Assembly (NCBI RefSeq): GCF_019232825.1
Contig: NZ_JAFAND010000050.1
Location: 1-64,000 of the forward strand
Origin: Paludibacterium sp.
GTDB lineage: Bacteria > Pseudomonadota > Gammaproteobacteria > Burkholderiales > Chromobacteriaceae
DNA: 64,000 bases
Direction: 5' to 3'
A model generated the notes under the pieces. It worked only from the letters and a program-made list of their open reading frames with translations, made no database searches and was not told the DNA's origin. Each line of letters begins with the position of its first letter. The first letter of the stretch is position 1. A program made the translations under genes and the position numbers. Positions 33,748 to 43,924 of this stretch are shown here, piece by piece.

Positions 33748-34203
33748 ATGCGCGTGATATCTATCGCTTCACTGGCGGGATTGAGTCTTGTCAGCGTGGC
33801 CAGTTGGGCCGCCGACAACTGCCAACCCGATAATTTGACCCGCCCACAGCAGGTGGCCTGCCTGCATCAGGACGAGCAGCGCTATGGCCGTCAGGCCGAT
33901 GCGTTGTATGCGGCATTGCGCAAGGCGATGCCGCCCAAAGACGCGGCGCTGCTGGATAAATCGCATAAGACCTGGAAGGCGTCGATGGACGCCGATTGTC
34001 AGCTGACGATGGCGTCGGTCGACGGCTGGGGGCGCGACAGCACGCCCGACGGCGATTTCCAATCCGCCGCCTGCCGCGCCGCTGCGGCGGAAAACCGGGT
34101 CGACTTCTACAAAACCCTGCTGTGCCCGGACACGCTGGCCACCGGCGACGAGCCCAACTGCAAGGCACTGCAATCGGCCTTGACCGCCACCGACAAGAAA
34201 TAG
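33748..34203 (+). CDS. LprI-like (DUF1311) secreted protein (151 aa)
   Basis: A signal peptide (about residues 1-21, ending SWA) precedes a mature domain with the DUF1311 pattern: paired cysteines (CQPDNLTRPQQVAC, then CQLTMASV) and the LDKSHKTWKASMDADC block. Relatives include the LprI lysozyme inhibitor, which binds muramidases in the periplasm. The start at 33748 follows GGAG and gives a clean signal peptide, whereas an upstream start at 33730 gives none. The lysozyme-inhibitor role is a family-based guess. Confidence 0.8.
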   Translation: MRVISIASLAGLSLVSVASWAADNCQPDNLTRPQQVACLHQDEQRYGRQADALYAALRKAMPPKDAALLDKSHKTWKASMDADCQLTMASVDGWGRDSTPDGDFQSAACRAAAAENRVDFYKTLLCPDTLATGDEPNCKALQSALTATDKK

Positions 34204-34225
34204 GCCGCGCATTGCCTGCGGCGAA

Positions 34226-35119
34226 TTATCGGTCGCCGAAGGTCGCCGTCATCGCCTCGACAAAGCTGCGCAAGGCGGCGGTGGGGCGGCGGTTGGCAGG
34301 ATAGAGCACATGCATCGGCCGCGCCGGCCCCTCGTAGCCCGGCAGCACGCGCACCAGCCGTCCAGCGGCGATTTCCGACGCCAGCACATCCTCAGGCCCC
34401 AGCGTGATGCCGAAGCCCGCCGTGGCCGCGCGCAGCAGTACCATCCAATGATCGCTGCGCAGCCGTCCATTGATCTGCACTTCCTCGCTGACGCCGTCGC
34501 GGCTGAAGACCCAGCGGCAGGACTGGCTTCGCATCCAGTTGGCGTATGGCAGGCAGTCGTGTTGCGTCAATTCGGCCGGATGCATGGGCATGCCGCGCCG
34601 GGCGAGATAGGCGGGCGACGCGCACGCCACCAGCCGGTACGGCGCCAGCGGGCGCGCGACCAGCGCCGGGTCGAGCTGGTCGCCGATGCGCACCAGCAGG
34701 TCAAACCCCTCCTCCAGCGGATCGACCAGCCGGTCGCTCAGCGACAGATCGATCAGCACTTCCGGGCAGCGCGTCAGGTAGTCGGTGACGAAGGGCGCCA
34801 GACTGTGGGCGCCGAAGGTCAGTGGCGCACACACCCGCAGCACGCCACGCGGCTGCGACAGCATCTCGCGGGCAATGTTGTCTGCGCCCTCCACCTCGGT
34901 CAGGATTTGGCGGCAGCGGTCGACATAGGCGCGCCCAACGTCGGTCAGGCTCTGGCGGCGTGTGGTGCGATTGAGCAAGGCGGCGCCCAGATGCTGCTCC
35001 AGCTGCGCCACATGGCGCGCCACCATTTGCGGCGACAGCGCCAGAGACTCGGCCGCGGCGGCAAACGAGCCCTGCTCCACCGCTTTGACGAACACGCGCA
35101 TGCTGGTCAGCTTATCCAT
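34226..35119 (-). CDS. LysR-family regulator (297 aa)
   Basis: The winged helix is at about residues 3-61 (MRVFVKAVEQGSFAAAAESL then ALSPQMVARHVAQLEQHLG), followed by the effector domain from about 90. The start MDKLTSMRVFV is standard; an ATG at 35128 would add three residues. It diverges from the NADP-binding reductase gene at 35219 across an AT-rich gap with ATTATTTATTCAAT-like sequence, a likely shared regulatory region. Confidence 0.88.
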   Translation of the reverse strand: MDKLTSMRVFVKAVEQGSFAAAAESLALSPQMVARHVAQLEQHLGAALLNRTTRRQSLTDVGRAYVDRCRQILTEVEGADNIAREMLSQPRGVLRVCAPLTFGAHSLAPFVTDYLTRCPEVLIDLSLSDRLVDPLEEGFDLLVRIGDQLDPALVARPLAPYRLVACASPAYLARRGMPMHPAELTQHDCLPYANWMRSQSCRWVFSRDGVSEEVQINGRLRSDHWMVLLRAATAGFGITLGPEDVLASEIAAGRLVRVLPGYEGPARPMHVLYPANRRPTAALRSFVEAMTATFGDR

Positions 35120-35218
35120 GATTAACAACTAATAATTGTGAGTAAAGCCAATAATACATTATTTATTCAATTTTAGTAGGCAAATACACTGGGGCAACCT
35201 ACTCACAGGAGAAACCCC

Positions 35219-35851
35219 ATGAAAATCGGAATCATTGGCGCCGGCTTTGTCGGCCGCACGCTTGGCAAGCTGGCGGCGCAGGCAGGACACGAGGTCATGC
35301 TCAGCAACTCACGCGGCCCGCACACCCTCTACAGCACCCGGCCCGGCACCGGCTGCCAGATCGGCACCGTCAGCGAAGCGATCGCGTTTGCCGACGTCGT
35401 CGTCGTGGCCATTCCGCTGCAAGCCTACCGCACGCTGCCGGCCGAGGCGCTGGCCGGCAAACTGGTCATCGACACCTGCAACTACTACCCCGAGCGCGAT
35501 GGCCTGTTTCCCGAGCTGGAGCGGCACGAGACCACCACCAGCGAATTGGTGGCCGCTCACTTGTCCGGTTCGCGCATCGTCAAGGCATTCAATGCCATCA
35601 AGATGGGGGACATGGAAACGGACGGACGGACGGCGGGGCACGCCGAGCGCCGGGCGCTGCCGCTGGCGGGTGACGACGCGGACGATAAGGCGCTGGTGGC
35701 CGCGCTGTACGAGCAATTCGGCTTCGACGTGGTCGATGCCGGCCCGTTGGCCACGGGCAGCGCCTTCGAGCGCGGCACGCCGCCGTATTGTGTGCCGCTG
35801 AGCCAAGCGGCGCTGCGCCGGATGTTGGCGATGCCGCATACGCCAACCTAA
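35219..35851 (+). CDS. NADPH-dependent F420-reductase-like oxidoreductase (210 aa)
   Basis: MKIGIIGAGFVGRTLGKLAA is the N-terminal dinucleotide-binding fold, and KLVIDTCNYYPERDG with RIVKAFNAIKM are typical of the F420-reductase-like NADP oxidoreductase family. Most bacterial members lack coenzyme F420 and act on unknown substrates. AGGAG precedes the start. Its stop overlaps that of the convergent membrane protein by 4 bp. The divergent LysR gene is its probable regulator. Confidence 0.85.
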   Translation: MKIGIIGAGFVGRTLGKLAAQAGHEVMLSNSRGPHTLYSTRPGTGCQIGTVSEAIAFADVVVVAIPLQAYRTLPAEALAGKLVIDTCNYYPERDGLFPELERHETTTSELVAAHLSGSRIVKAFNAIKMGDMETDGRTAGHAERRALPLAGDDADDKALVAALYEQFGFDVVDAGPLATGSAFERGTPPYCVPLSQAALRRMLAMPHTPT

Positions 35852-36393
35852 CGCTTGAACCAATAGCCCAGGATGGTCCCGACGACGCCGAACGCCCATT
35901 TTTGTTCGGCGTCGTTGTATTTGGCGCTGAGCAGAATCACGTACAACGCGCTGAGCAGCACCACGATCGAGATGATCACCGGCATCCAGTCGCTGCCGAA
36001 ATGTTTGCCGCTGAGCCTTTCCGGCGCGCGCAGCACCGCCGGCGTGTCGCGCGGTTCCCAGTGGACCGTCTCGCTCCTGCTGGCCGGATGCGCCTGCCCG
36101 AGCCGGTAGCCGCCGTCGCCGGGCGGATAGCCATCGGCCTCGCCAACGTCAAGGCCGGCATCTTGGGGAAAAGATAACGGTGCCGCCGCCTCGGCAGCTT
36201 CCTCGATCCGTGCCACGGCGTCGGTGGAGGCATCCAGCCAATGGCCGGTCAGCACGGCCTCGGCATCGGCCGCATGGGCCTCCGGCGCGGACGGTTCCTG
36301 GGGATGGCGATCACGCCAGCGCGCGCAGAGCGCCAACACCAGCAAAGCCAACACGCCGGCGATCATCACGAGCCAAGGGAAGAGGTGGGCCAT
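35848..36393 (-). CDS. Hypothetical two-helix membrane protein (181 aa)
   Basis: An N-terminal hydrophobic segment (about residues 5-24) and a second one near 137-156 flank a long acidic, Ala/Glu-rich region (EAHAADAEAVLTGHW). The C-terminus DAEQKWAFGVVGTILGYWFKR is a short helix. I do not recognise a family. Topology suggests a membrane-tethered acidic linker, perhaps cytoplasmic. It stands alone between convergent and divergent genes. Confidence 0.6.
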   Translation of the reverse strand: MAHLFPWLVMIAGVLALLVLALCARWRDRHPQEPSAPEAHAADAEAVLTGHWLDASTDAVARIEEAAEAAAPLSFPQDAGLDVGEADGYPPGDGGYRLGQAHPASRSETVHWEPRDTPAVLRAPERLSGKHFGSDWMPVIISIVVLLSALYVILLSAKYNDAEQKWAFGVVGTILGYWFKR

Positions 36394-36525
36394 TGCCGTT
36401 CCAAAATGCCGCCAAAATTAATGACATACACATAGAGGAGCTATCGCACAGCGCACAGGCAAAAGCAAGGGCGGTCCGCTGTGAGATAGAATCGGCGCTC
36501 AGAGCAACCTCATCGTGGTGCGGGC

Positions 36526-36798
36526 ATGGCTATCGAACTCTCTAAAGCCGTTCGGACGGAAGCGGTCGCTTCCTTGCAGAAATACTTTCAGCAAAACATG
36601 GATGAGCCGCTCGGCCATCTCGCCGCCGAGGCACTATTGGATTTCTTTGTCGCGGACATCGGCCCGGCGATCTACAACCAGGCGGTGGCGGACGTGCAGG
36701 CCAAGCTCCTGACGCGGGTGCAGGAGCTCGACCTGGAGGTGCATGAGGAGGCGTTTCAATACTGGCGCGGCGATAAGCGCGCCAAGCCGCGCAAATAA
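36526..36798 (+). CDS. DUF2164-family protein (90 aa)
   Basis: The block MDEPLGHLAAEALLDFFVAD then IGPAIYNQAVADVQAKLL is characteristic of DUF2164, a small family of unknown function. The protein is helical, acidic in the middle and basic at the end. It stands 6 bp from the convergent stop of the Aer-like chemoreceptor. A ribosome site is weak. Confidence 0.82.
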   Translation: MAIELSKAVRTEAVASLQKYFQQNMDEPLGHLAAEALLDFFVADIGPAIYNQAVADVQAKLLTRVQELDLEVHEEAFQYWRGDKRAKPRK

Positions 36799-36804
36799 AC
36801 GCCG

Positions 36805-38421
36805 CTACAGATCGTACTGGTTCACCGCCATGCGCATGCGCTCGACCATGCGCGCAAGCTCAATGGTGCGCGTGCTCATGCGCTGCGCGTGCTGCAGCGT
36901 GCTGTCGGTCACCTCGGAGACTTGCTCCATGCTGACGGAGATCGAGTGCAGCGCCTGGCTTTGCTCCCCGGTCGCGCTGGATACCGATTGAATGCGCTGC
37001 AGGGTGTCGACCATTTCATCGTTGATCGCCAACAGCGATTGGCTCAGCTCGCCGACGCGGACGCAACCTTCCTGAATTTGCTTGTTGCCGGTGCCCATGC
37101 CATCGACGACCGCCGTAGTGTCGTTCTTGATGGCCGAAACCATGCCGCCGATCTCCTCGGTGGCCACGTGGGTGCGCTCCGCCAGCTTGCGCACTTCGTC
37201 GGCGACCACGGCGAAGCCGCGTCCTTGCTCACCGGCCCGGGCGGCCTCGATCGAGGCGTTCAGCGCCAACAGATTGGTCTGGTCGGCGATTTCCTGAATC
37301 ACGGCGGTAATGCGGCCGATCTCGTTCGAGCGCTGGTTGAGCGTATCGATCTGTCCGGCCGAATGGTTGATGGTCTGGGTCAACGCCTGCATCGCCGACT
37401 CGGCGCCATGCACCTGCGTCACGCCCTGCTTGGCTTGCTCGCCGACGCGTCCGGCCACGTCGTAGGTATCGCGGCTGTGCGCGGCCACCTCGTGCAGCGA
37501 CTGCGTCATTTCCTCCAGCGCGGCCGCGGTGGAGGCGGCGGAGTCGCGCTGTTCGGCGCAGCGCAGGCGGATGTCCTCGGCGCTCTTACCGGTGACATTC
37601 ATCACCGACTGCAGCTCATCGGCGATATTCGCCATCCCTTGCAGCGTGGATTGCAACGACGTGATCAGCAGGCTGATCTGGCGCGCCGCCTCATCGCACG
37701 GACCGCCCCGCTCGGGCGTCAGATTCAGATTGCCCGAGGCCAGCACCGCGTTCAGATAGTGTTCCAGGCGCACGATGCCGCGCTTGACCGGCAGGCAGCA
37801 GGCAAAGACGAAGTAGCACAGTGCCAGCGCGCTGAAGATCGCGCAGGAATAAACGAGCGTGTCCGGCATAGCCGATTTGAACAGCAACGCCGCGGTATTC
37901 ACCGCCATGCCCAATAGCGCCAGCCCCGCGCCGAATTTGAACGACAACAGCCGTTTCTTGCGTGTGGCCGAGGCGGCCACGGCTTCGCCGTGCCGCACCG
38001 ACAAGCCGGCGGCGCGCTGATTGATTGCCTTGTACGCCGCGTCCGCGGCGGCGACCTGCTCCCGGCTCGGACGCGAACGCACCGATTGATAGCCGACGAC
38101 CCGCCCGCCTTCGCGCACCGGTGAAATATTGGCGATCACCCAGTAAAAGCCGCCGTCCTTGCGCCGGTTCTTCACCAGTCCACGCCATGGCAGACCCTGC
38201 TTCAAGTCCTGCCACAAATCGGCGAACGCCGCTTCCGGCATGTCCGGATGGCGGACGATGTTGTGCGACGAGCCGATCATTTCGTCCCGGGAAAAACCGC
38301 TGATCTCCAGATAGACGTCGTTGGCTTCGGTCACCACCCCTTTGAGATCAGTGCGGGAGTATATGAATTTGCCCTCGGGCAAATAAGACTCAATATCGGT
38401 TACAGGCAGGTTTTTCTTCAT
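36805..38421 (-). CDS. Aer-like PAS-containing chemoreceptor (538 aa)
   Basis: An N-terminal PAS domain (about residues 10-125, with [20 protein letters not shown] and [17 protein letters not shown]) probably binds FAD to sense redox or oxygen, as in E. coli Aer. Two membrane segments at about 160-210 anchor it, followed by a HAMP-like linker. The chemoreceptor hairpin is at about 375-415 ([20 protein letters not shown] then [14 protein letters not shown]). No periplasmic sensor is present, which fits a cytoplasmic PAS sensor. Confidence 0.9.
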   Translation of the reverse strand: MKKNLPVTDIESYLPEGKFIYSRTDLKGVVTEANDVYLEISGFSRDEMIGSSHNIVRHPDMPEAAFADLWQDLKQGLPWRGLVKNRRKDGGFYWVIANISPVREGGRVVGYQSVRSRPSREQVAAADAAYKAINQRAAGLSVRHGEAVAASATRKKRLLSFKFGAGLALLGMAVNTAALLFKSAMPDTLVYSCAIFSALALCYFVFACCLPVKRGIVRLEHYLNAVLASGNLNLTPERGGPCDEAARQISLLITSLQSTLQGMANIADELQSVMNVTGKSAEDIRLRCAEQRDSAASTAAALEEMTQSLHEVAAHSRDTYDVAGRVGEQAKQGVTQVHGAESAMQALTQTINHSAGQIDTLNQRSNEIGRITAVIQEIADQTNLLALNASIEAARAGEQGRGFAVVADEVRKLAERTHVATEEIGGMVSAIKNDTTAVVDGMGTGNKQIQEGCVRVGELSQSLLAINDEMVDTLQRIQSVSSATGEQSQALHSISVSMEQVSEVTDSTLQHAQRMSTRTIELARMVERMRMAVNQYDL

Positions 38422-38670
38422 TGTTCGATCTGTTTGTCATGGATTGTGCAGGCGGGGCAGCTTATCCGGCGATGGTAGGGGGTTTCGCCTGCCTATATCA
38501 TTGATGCGTATCAATGTTTCGAGTAAGGACAAACACTTATTGCAGCATCTTACAAATAGATGACAGCCAGGGTGGCACATTGAGTTTTTCTTTCCATTAA
38601 CTATAAAAAACTACTGACCGCACCGTATTCAAACAGGATAACCTTTCACCGGCGGCACAAAGGAATGGGC

Positions 38671-39996
38671 ATGTTCTCCAATAAAAAACTCCACGAAACC
38701 ATCCAAAACCAGGCACTGCAAATTCAACAACAGCAAGCCATTCTCAATTCGCTCAACCGCTCCACCGCCCAGGTGCGATTCGATCTCGACGGTAATGTCG
38801 TCGACGCCAACGAGCGCTTTCTCGCCGTCATGGGCTACAACAGCCTGGCCGAGGCGAAAGGCAAACACCACCGTGCGTTCTGTGATCCGCAATATGCCAG
38901 CTCCCCCGCCTATCAGACCTTTTGGTCCGAGTTGCGCGCGGGCAAGCCGTTTATCGGCCTGGTGCAGCGCCAGCGGCGCGATGGCGAGCCGGTATGGCTC
39001 GAAGCCACCTACAACCCGATTATCGATGCCGGCGGCAAGGTGACCGGCTTCATCAAATTCGCCAATGACGTCACCGACCGCATTCTGTCGTCGCAGCGCG
39101 GCAAGGCGGTGCTCGACGCCATCGACCGCGTGATGGCCACGATCGAATTCAAGCCGGACGGCACCATCACCGCAGCCAACGACAATTTCCTGCGCGTGAT
39201 GGGCTACAGCGCGCAGGAGCTGATCGGCAAACACCACCGCGCGCTCTGCCCGCCGGACCTGGTCAATTCGGAGGAGTACGCCCAGCTATGGCGCCATCTG
39301 CAGAATGGTCAATATTTCTCCGGCAAGATCCGCCGTATCGCCCGCGACGGCAGCGATCGCTGGCTGGAAGCGAGCTATAACCCGGTGTTCGACGACAAGG
39401 GGCACGTGGTCGCCGTGGTGAAATTCGCCACCGACATCACCCGCACCGTGCAGACCCAGCATCAGGAACATGACAACACGCTGTTCGCCTTCAATACTTC
39501 GCAGCAAACGCGCAAATGGGCCGATGAGGGAGTTGATGGCATCAAGCAGAGCGTGACCGAAATTCAAAGCATGGCCAGCGACATCGAAACCGCCAGCCAG
39601 AACGTTCATTCGCTCGGTCAGAATTCACAGCAGATCAGCAGCATCGTGCAGACCATCAAGGAAATTGCCGATCAGACCAATCTGCTGGCGCTCAATGCCG
39701 CCATCGAGGCGGCGCGGGCCGGTGAATCGGGCCGCGGCTTCGCCGTGGTGGCGGACGAGGTGCGCAAATTGGCCGAACGGACGTCGTCCTCAACCTCGGA
39801 AATTTCCAACATGGTCGTGGCCATCCAAGACAGCACCACGACGGCGATGGGCAATATGAACCAGATTTTGGAGCAGGTGAAAACCAGCTCGTCGCAGATC
39901 AATGGCGTGGGCGAGATCATCGCCCAAATCCAACAAGGCGCCGAATCGGTGGTCACCGCGATCCAACAGTTGGCAAGCGAGCATGGTGGCCGCTAA
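38671..39996 (+). CDS. BdlA-like soluble chemoreceptor with two PAS domains (441 aa)
   Basis: Two PAS domains (about residues 25-140 and 150-265) each show the VMGY and [13 protein letters not shown] or [13 protein letters not shown] patterns. The signalling domain follows ([20 protein letters not shown] then [14 protein letters not shown], about 335-375). No membrane helix is present. This is the layout of BdlA of Pseudomonas, which triggers biofilm dispersal in response to nutrients. AAAGGA sits directly before the first ATG (38665) but is best spaced for 38671, the start used here. It diverges from the Aer-like receptor. Confidence 0.88.
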   Translation: MFSNKKLHETIQNQALQIQQQQAILNSLNRSTAQVRFDLDGNVVDANERFLAVMGYNSLAEAKGKHHRAFCDPQYASSPAYQTFWSELRAGKPFIGLVQRQRRDGEPVWLEATYNPIIDAGGKVTGFIKFANDVTDRILSSQRGKAVLDAIDRVMATIEFKPDGTITAANDNFLRVMGYSAQELIGKHHRALCPPDLVNSEEYAQLWRHLQNGQYFSGKIRRIARDGSDRWLEASYNPVFDDKGHVVAVVKFATDITRTVQTQHQEHDNTLFAFNTSQQTRKWADEGVDGIKQSVTEIQSMASDIETASQNVHSLGQNSQQISSIVQTIKEIADQTNLLALNAAIEAARAGESGRGFAVVADEVRKLAERTSSSTSEISNMVVAIQDSTTTAMGNMNQILEQVKTSSSQINGVGEIIAQIQQGAESVVTAIQQLASEHGGR

Positions 39997-40034
39997 GGCC
40001 CCTCTGAACAAGTTATTTGCCACTGTGTTCGGGG

Positions 40035-40049
40035 CGGCGCCTGGCGCCG
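40035..40049 (+). terminator. Hairpin after the BdlA-like gene
   Basis: A 7-bp perfect inverted repeat CGGCGCC-T-GGCGCCG lies 38 bp after the stop and is followed by GTTGATTTTTA, which makes a weak Rho-independent terminator. Confidence 0.45.
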
Positions 40050-40145
40050 GGTTGATTTTTACCGCCCCGTCCCGATGGCCGCTGGCCAGGGCTGGATTGT
40101 TGCCGGTAGATCGGGCAGACTGAAAGCGATTTCTCTTGGTCTGCC

Positions 40146-40856
40146 ATGCTTGTGAACAAATACAGCCAGATTTATTCCGACATCGTCGCCGATATCGATA
40201 ACCAGCGGTATCGGCAGGGTGATCGCATACCGTCCGAAACCGAGCTCATGAGCAGTTACCAAGCCAGCCGCGGCACGGTGCGCAAGGCGGTCGACATGCT
40301 GCAAGAGCGCGGCTACGTGCAGAAAATTCACGGCAAGGGCGTGTTCGTGCTCAAGCCGGGCAACATCGAATTCCAGCTCAACGGCATCGTCAGTTTCGAA
40401 GAGGCCAACCAGCGCCTTGGCCGCAAAGTATCCTCACGCGTGGCCGAGATGGTAACGCTGCCGGCATCCCCCGATTTGGCCCGCATGTTGGACGTGCCGG
40501 AAAAAACACCGCTGATTAAGATCAAGCGCGTGCGCTGCATCGATAACGAAAACATCATTCTCGACATTAACTATTTCGTCGCGAGCCTGGTGCCCGGGCT
40601 GACCGACGACGTCGCCGCCGGCTCGATCTACCGCTATCTTGAGCAGGAACTCGGTCTGCACATCAGTTACGCGCAGCGCATCATCGAGGCGCAGCCCTGC
40701 AGCGCCGACGACCGCCGCTACCTCGACCTCAACGGCATGGACCACGTCATCGTGGTCAAGAATCATACCCACCTCTACGACGGCCGGCTGTTTGAATACA
40801 CCGAATCGCGCCACCGGCTGGATAAGTTCTATTTTTCAGATATAGCCCGCCGGTAA
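40146..40856 (+). CDS. treR: TreR-type GntR-family trehalose operon repressor (236 aa)
   Basis: An N-terminal GntR helix-turn-helix (about residues 8-68, RIPSETELMSSYQASRGTVR then KAVDMLQERGYV) is followed by a UTRA effector domain that in TreR binds trehalose-6-phosphate. Twin operators ACTCGTATATACGAGT at 42325-42340 and 42350-42365 lie ahead of treB, and match the TreR-type GTATATAC palindrome. An insertion sequence now separates treR from its targets, but the regulator can act in trans. The TreR identity is inferred from the treB-treC context. Confidence 0.88.
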   Translation: MLVNKYSQIYSDIVADIDNQRYRQGDRIPSETELMSSYQASRGTVRKAVDMLQERGYVQKIHGKGVFVLKPGNIEFQLNGIVSFEEANQRLGRKVSSRVAEMVTLPASPDLARMLDVPEKTPLIKIKRVRCIDNENIILDINYFVASLVPGLTDDVAAGSIYRYLEQELGLHISYAQRIIEAQPCSADDRRYLDLNGMDHVIVVKNHTHLYDGRLFEYTESRHRLDKFYFSDIARR

Positions 40857-40862
40857 GCCCCC

Positions 40863-40892
40863 GTAGCATGCATTGGCCGCAGGCAAGGCACG
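40863..40892 (+). repeat. REP-like element, second type
   Basis: This 30-bp sequence (starts GTAGCATGCATT, ends AAGGCACG) matches the BIME unit at 10620-10649 at 25 of 30 positions. It lies directly after treR. Confidence 0.45.
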
Positions 40893-40967
40893 TCCGGCAC
40901 ACGTCATCCGAAATATTCCCACCATCGCCACTCGCCGGATGCCATGCTGTTGCGCATGGGCCACGGC

Positions 40968-42313
40968 TATTTTCAGGTTCTTCGCGGAATCTGGGGGAAG
41001 TCAGGATTGACAGCAGGAAAGGCAGGGAGGTGGCAGGCGGCTGTTTTTGGTAAATTGCTAGTCGCGAAACGTACAAATACCCAACCACCTGCCATGCCGA
41101 ATGCTATGTCAGCCCTCCCGTTTTGGGAAGGGTTCCGCGTCGATTCTTGTGTCGAGCGCGATGATTCTTCTTTGCTGATCACGTTGTCCGAGTCCGATAC
41201 CCCTCCCATTTGTGGGGCCTGTCACCAACCCTGTTCACTGGTGCACGAACGCCGCCGTCGTCTGGTGCGTGATCGTGATTGCTTCGACCGCAAGGTCTGG
41301 CTGGACGTCCCCATCCGCCGCATGGATTGCCATCATTGCGGTACCCGTGTGGCTGAACAGATCAGTTGGCTCGACCGCCATGCCCGTATCACTCACCGTC
41401 TATGCCGCTGGGTCGAAACGCTGGTGCAACTGCTCCCCATCAAGCATGTGGCCCAACTGACGGCACTGCACTGGCACACGATCAAGACCATCGACTATCA
41501 GCGGCTTGAGCGCCTGCATGGTGATTTCTCTGCACAGGGCGTGCGTCGCCTAGTGATGGATGAGTTCGCTCTGCACAAGGGCCATCGCTACGCCACCGTG
41601 ATCATGGATGCCGAGACGATGCGGGTACTGTGGGTGGGCGAAGACAATAGCCGCAAGGCCATCCGGCCCTTCTTCGAGCTATTGGGCAAGGCGGGTTGCC
41701 AACAGATCGAGGCGGTTGCCATGGATATGAACACGGCGTTTGATCTTGAAGTGCGCAAGCACTGCCCCCATGCCGAAGTCGTCTATGACCTATTCCATGT
41801 GGTGGCGCGTTTCGGTCGAGACGTGGTGGACCGGGTGCGAGTGGATCAGGCCAATACTCTGCGTGAACAACCGGCAGCGCGGAGGGTGATCAAACGTTCA
41901 CGCTGGTTGCTGTTACGCAATAAGGACAATCTGCAAGGCGATCAGGCAGTCAAACTGGACGAATTGCTGGCAGCCAACGCGGCCCTGGCCACGGTGTATT
42001 TGCTGAAGACGGAGTTGAAGGAGATCTGGTTCGCCCCCTCCGTGCGGGAAGGATTTCGGCGCTGGAGGCAATGGTACCGGCTGACGATGGAAAGCCAATT
42101 GAAGCCGGCGATCCAGTTTGCCCGAAGGCTGAAAAAGTACCTGCGTGGCATTCTGGCCTCGGCCATCTACCGGATGAATTCATCGATCCTGGAAGGCGTG
42201 AACAATAAGATCAAGGTCATCAAGCGCATGGCTTACGGTTTCCGGGATTCGGCATACTTCTTCCTGAAGATCAAGAATGCCTTCCCCGGAAAACCGCGAT
42301 GAACCTATTTTCA
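40968..42313 (+). mobile_element. ISL3-family insertion sequence with 8-bp target duplication
   Basis: The element itself is 40976-42305 (1330 bp). Its ends start GGTTCTTCGCGGAATC on the left and, read inward from the right, GGTTCATCGCGGTTTTCC, an imperfect inverted repeat. Both sides carry the identical 8-bp TATTTTCA (40968-40975 and 42306-42313), the target size of this family, so the insertion is recent and intact. It lies between treR and the tre operators. It encodes one transposase. Confidence 0.9.
41094..42302 (+). CDS. ISL3-family transposase (402 aa)
   Basis: A zinc-finger-like N-terminus (CGACHQPCSLVH, then DCHHCGTRV, about residues 39-86) precedes the DDE catalytic core: VMDEFALHKGHRYATVIMD, VAMDMNTAF and ILEGVNNKIKVIKRMAYGFR. 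These match the ISL3 family. The start MPNAMSALPFWEGF is the usual one. The open frame upstream to 40944 would cross the left inverted repeat, so it is rejected. The stop ends 3 bp inside the right inverted repeat, typical for a compact element. Confidence 0.92.
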   Translation: MPNAMSALPFWEGFRVDSCVERDDSSLLITLSESDTPPICGACHQPCSLVHERRRRLVRDRDCFDRKVWLDVPIRRMDCHHCGTRVAEQISWLDRHARITHRLCRWVETLVQLLPIKHVAQLTALHWHTIKTIDYQRLERLHGDFSAQGVRRLVMDEFALHKGHRYATVIMDAETMRVLWVGEDNSRKAIRPFFELLGKAGCQQIEAVAMDMNTAFDLEVRKHCPHAEVVYDLFHVVARFGRDVVDRVRVDQANTLREQPAARRVIKRSRWLLLRNKDNLQGDQAVKLDELLAANAALATVYLLKTELKEIWFAPSVREGFRRWRQWYRLTMESQLKPAIQFARRLKKYLRGILASAIYRMNSSILEGVNNKIKVIKRMAYGFRDSAYFFLKIKNAFPGKPR

Positions 42314-42324
42314 GCCACCGCTTA

Positions 42325-42371
42325 ACTCGTATATACGAGTGTTGACTCAACTCGTATATACGAGCTATGGT
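42325..42371 (+). promoter_or_regulatory. Twin TreR operators and treB promoter
   Basis: Two palindromes, ACTCGTATATACGAGT (42325-42340) and ACTCGTATATACGAGC (42350-42365), lie with centres 25 bp apart. A -35 TTGACT (42342-42347) and a -10 TATGGT (42366-42371) are 18 bp apart, so the second operator fills the spacer. A bound TreR would block transcription of treB and treC. Confidence 0.85.
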
Positions 42372-42456
42372 GCCACCATGCCGCCCCTCATGGTCGGCGC
42401 TTGACCGGCTCGCGGCCCGGCTCACCCCGCGGAGAACAACACACTAGGACAACAAC

Positions 42457-43896
42457 ATGAGTCACGACTTTCAGCAAATCGCCGCGCGCATCGTCGAGGC
42501 GGTGGGAGGCAGGAACAATATCCAACAAGCGGCGCATTGCGTCACCCGCCTGCGTTTGGCGTTGACGGACGAAAGCCGCGTCGATGGCGATACCCTGCGC
42601 CAGATCGATCTGGTCAAGGGCCATTTCAGCAATAGCGGGGTCTATCAGATTGTCATCGGCGCTGGCGACGTCGAGCGCGTGTACGAGGCGCTACTGGCGC
42701 TCACCGGCCTTGCGCGCGCCACGGTGGCCGACGTCAAATCGACCGGCGGCAGCAAGCAAAACAAGTTGCAGCAGTTGGTGAAGGTGTTCTCCGACGTATT
42801 CATGCCCATTTTGCCGGCCATCATCGTCGCCGGTCTGTTGATGGGCGTGAACAACCTGCTCGGCAGCCCGGGCATGTTCATCCCCGGCAAGAGTCTGCTG
42901 GACGCCTACCCCGGCCTCTCCGGCGTCTGGGGCTTGATCAACATGATGGCCAACACCTCGTTCGTGTTCCTGCCCGCGCTCGTCGGCTGGTCCGCCGCCA
43001 AGCGTTTCGGCGGCAGCGAGATCCTCGGCATCGTGCTCGGCCTGCTGCTGGTGCATCCGGATCTGCTCAACGCCTGGAACTACGGCAAGGCCGCCGCCGG
43101 CCTGGACGGCGCGTCCCTGCCCTATTTCGACCTGTTCGGCGTACTGCATATTGAAAAAGTTGGCTATCAGGGTCAGATCCTGCCGATTCTGATCGCCACC
43201 TGGGTGATGTGCCACGTCGAACGGTGGCTGCGCGCGCGGGTGCATAACTCGGTACAGCTTTTGATCGTGCCGATCGTCACCATCGTGGTCAGCGGCTTGT
43301 TGGCGCTCGCCGTCATCGGCCCGCTGGCGCGCCATCTCGGCATGGCCATCACCGACGGCCTGGTACACGTGTTCAATCTGGCTCCGGTATTGGGCGCCAT
43401 GCTGTTTGGCGCGCTGTATGCACCAATGGTGGTCACCGGTATGCACCATATGTTCATCGCCGTCGACCTGCAGCTGATCGCCACCCAAGGCAGCACCTTC
43501 ATTTGGCCGATGATCGCCTTGTCCAATATCGCCCAGGGCAGCGCCGCGCTGGCCATGTTCCTGGTTTCGCGCGATAACAACGATAAGAGCATGGCCACCA
43601 CCTCGGCGCTGTCGGCTTATTTCGGCATCACCGAGCCGGCGATGTTCGGCGTCAACCTGCGCTTCAAGCTGCCGTTCTACGCCGCGCTCACCGGTTCGGC
43701 GCTGGCGGCTGCCACCATCACGTTGAGTCACGTGCGCGCGCTGGCGATCGGCGTTGGCGGCCTGCCGGCCTTCATCTCGATCGTGCCGCAACATATCCCG
43801 ATGTTCCTGGTGGGCATGTTGGTTGCCATCATCGTGCCGATCGCGGTGACGTTCGCGCTGGCGGCGCGCATCCGCATGCAACTGGCCACGGCCTGA
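42457..43896 (+). CDS. treB: Trehalose-specific PTS permease EIIBC (479 aa)
   Basis: The EIIB domain is N-terminal with the phosphorylatable Cys28 in AAHCVTRLRLAL, and the EIIC membrane domain follows from about residue 105 with about ten helices and the family motif GITEPAMFGVNLRFKLPFYA. It takes up and phosphorylates trehalose to trehalose-6-phosphate. No EIIA is present, so phosphate must come from an EIIA encoded elsewhere (a Crr-type protein), as in E. coli. GGACAACAAC lies before the start. treC follows 28 bp downstream. Confidence 0.93.
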   Translation: MSHDFQQIAARIVEAVGGRNNIQQAAHCVTRLRLALTDESRVDGDTLRQIDLVKGHFSNSGVYQIVIGAGDVERVYEALLALTGLARATVADVKSTGGSKQNKLQQLVKVFSDVFMPILPAIIVAGLLMGVNNLLGSPGMFIPGKSLLDAYPGLSGVWGLINMMANTSFVFLPALVGWSAAKRFGGSEILGIVLGLLLVHPDLLNAWNYGKAAAGLDGASLPYFDLFGVLHIEKVGYQGQILPILIATWVMCHVERWLRARVHNSVQLLIVPIVTIVVSGLLALAVIGPLARHLGMAITDGLVHVFNLAPVLGAMLFGALYAPMVVTGMHHMFIAVDLQLIATQGSTFIWPMIALSNIAQGSAALAMFLVSRDNNDKSMATTSALSAYFGITEPAMFGVNLRFKLPFYAALTGSALAAATITLSHVRALAIGVGGLPAFISIVPQHIPMFLVGMLVAIIVPIAVTFALAARIRMQLATA

Positions 43897-43924
43897 CCCC
43901 TCCGAGGACAGCGAGAGCAAGCGT

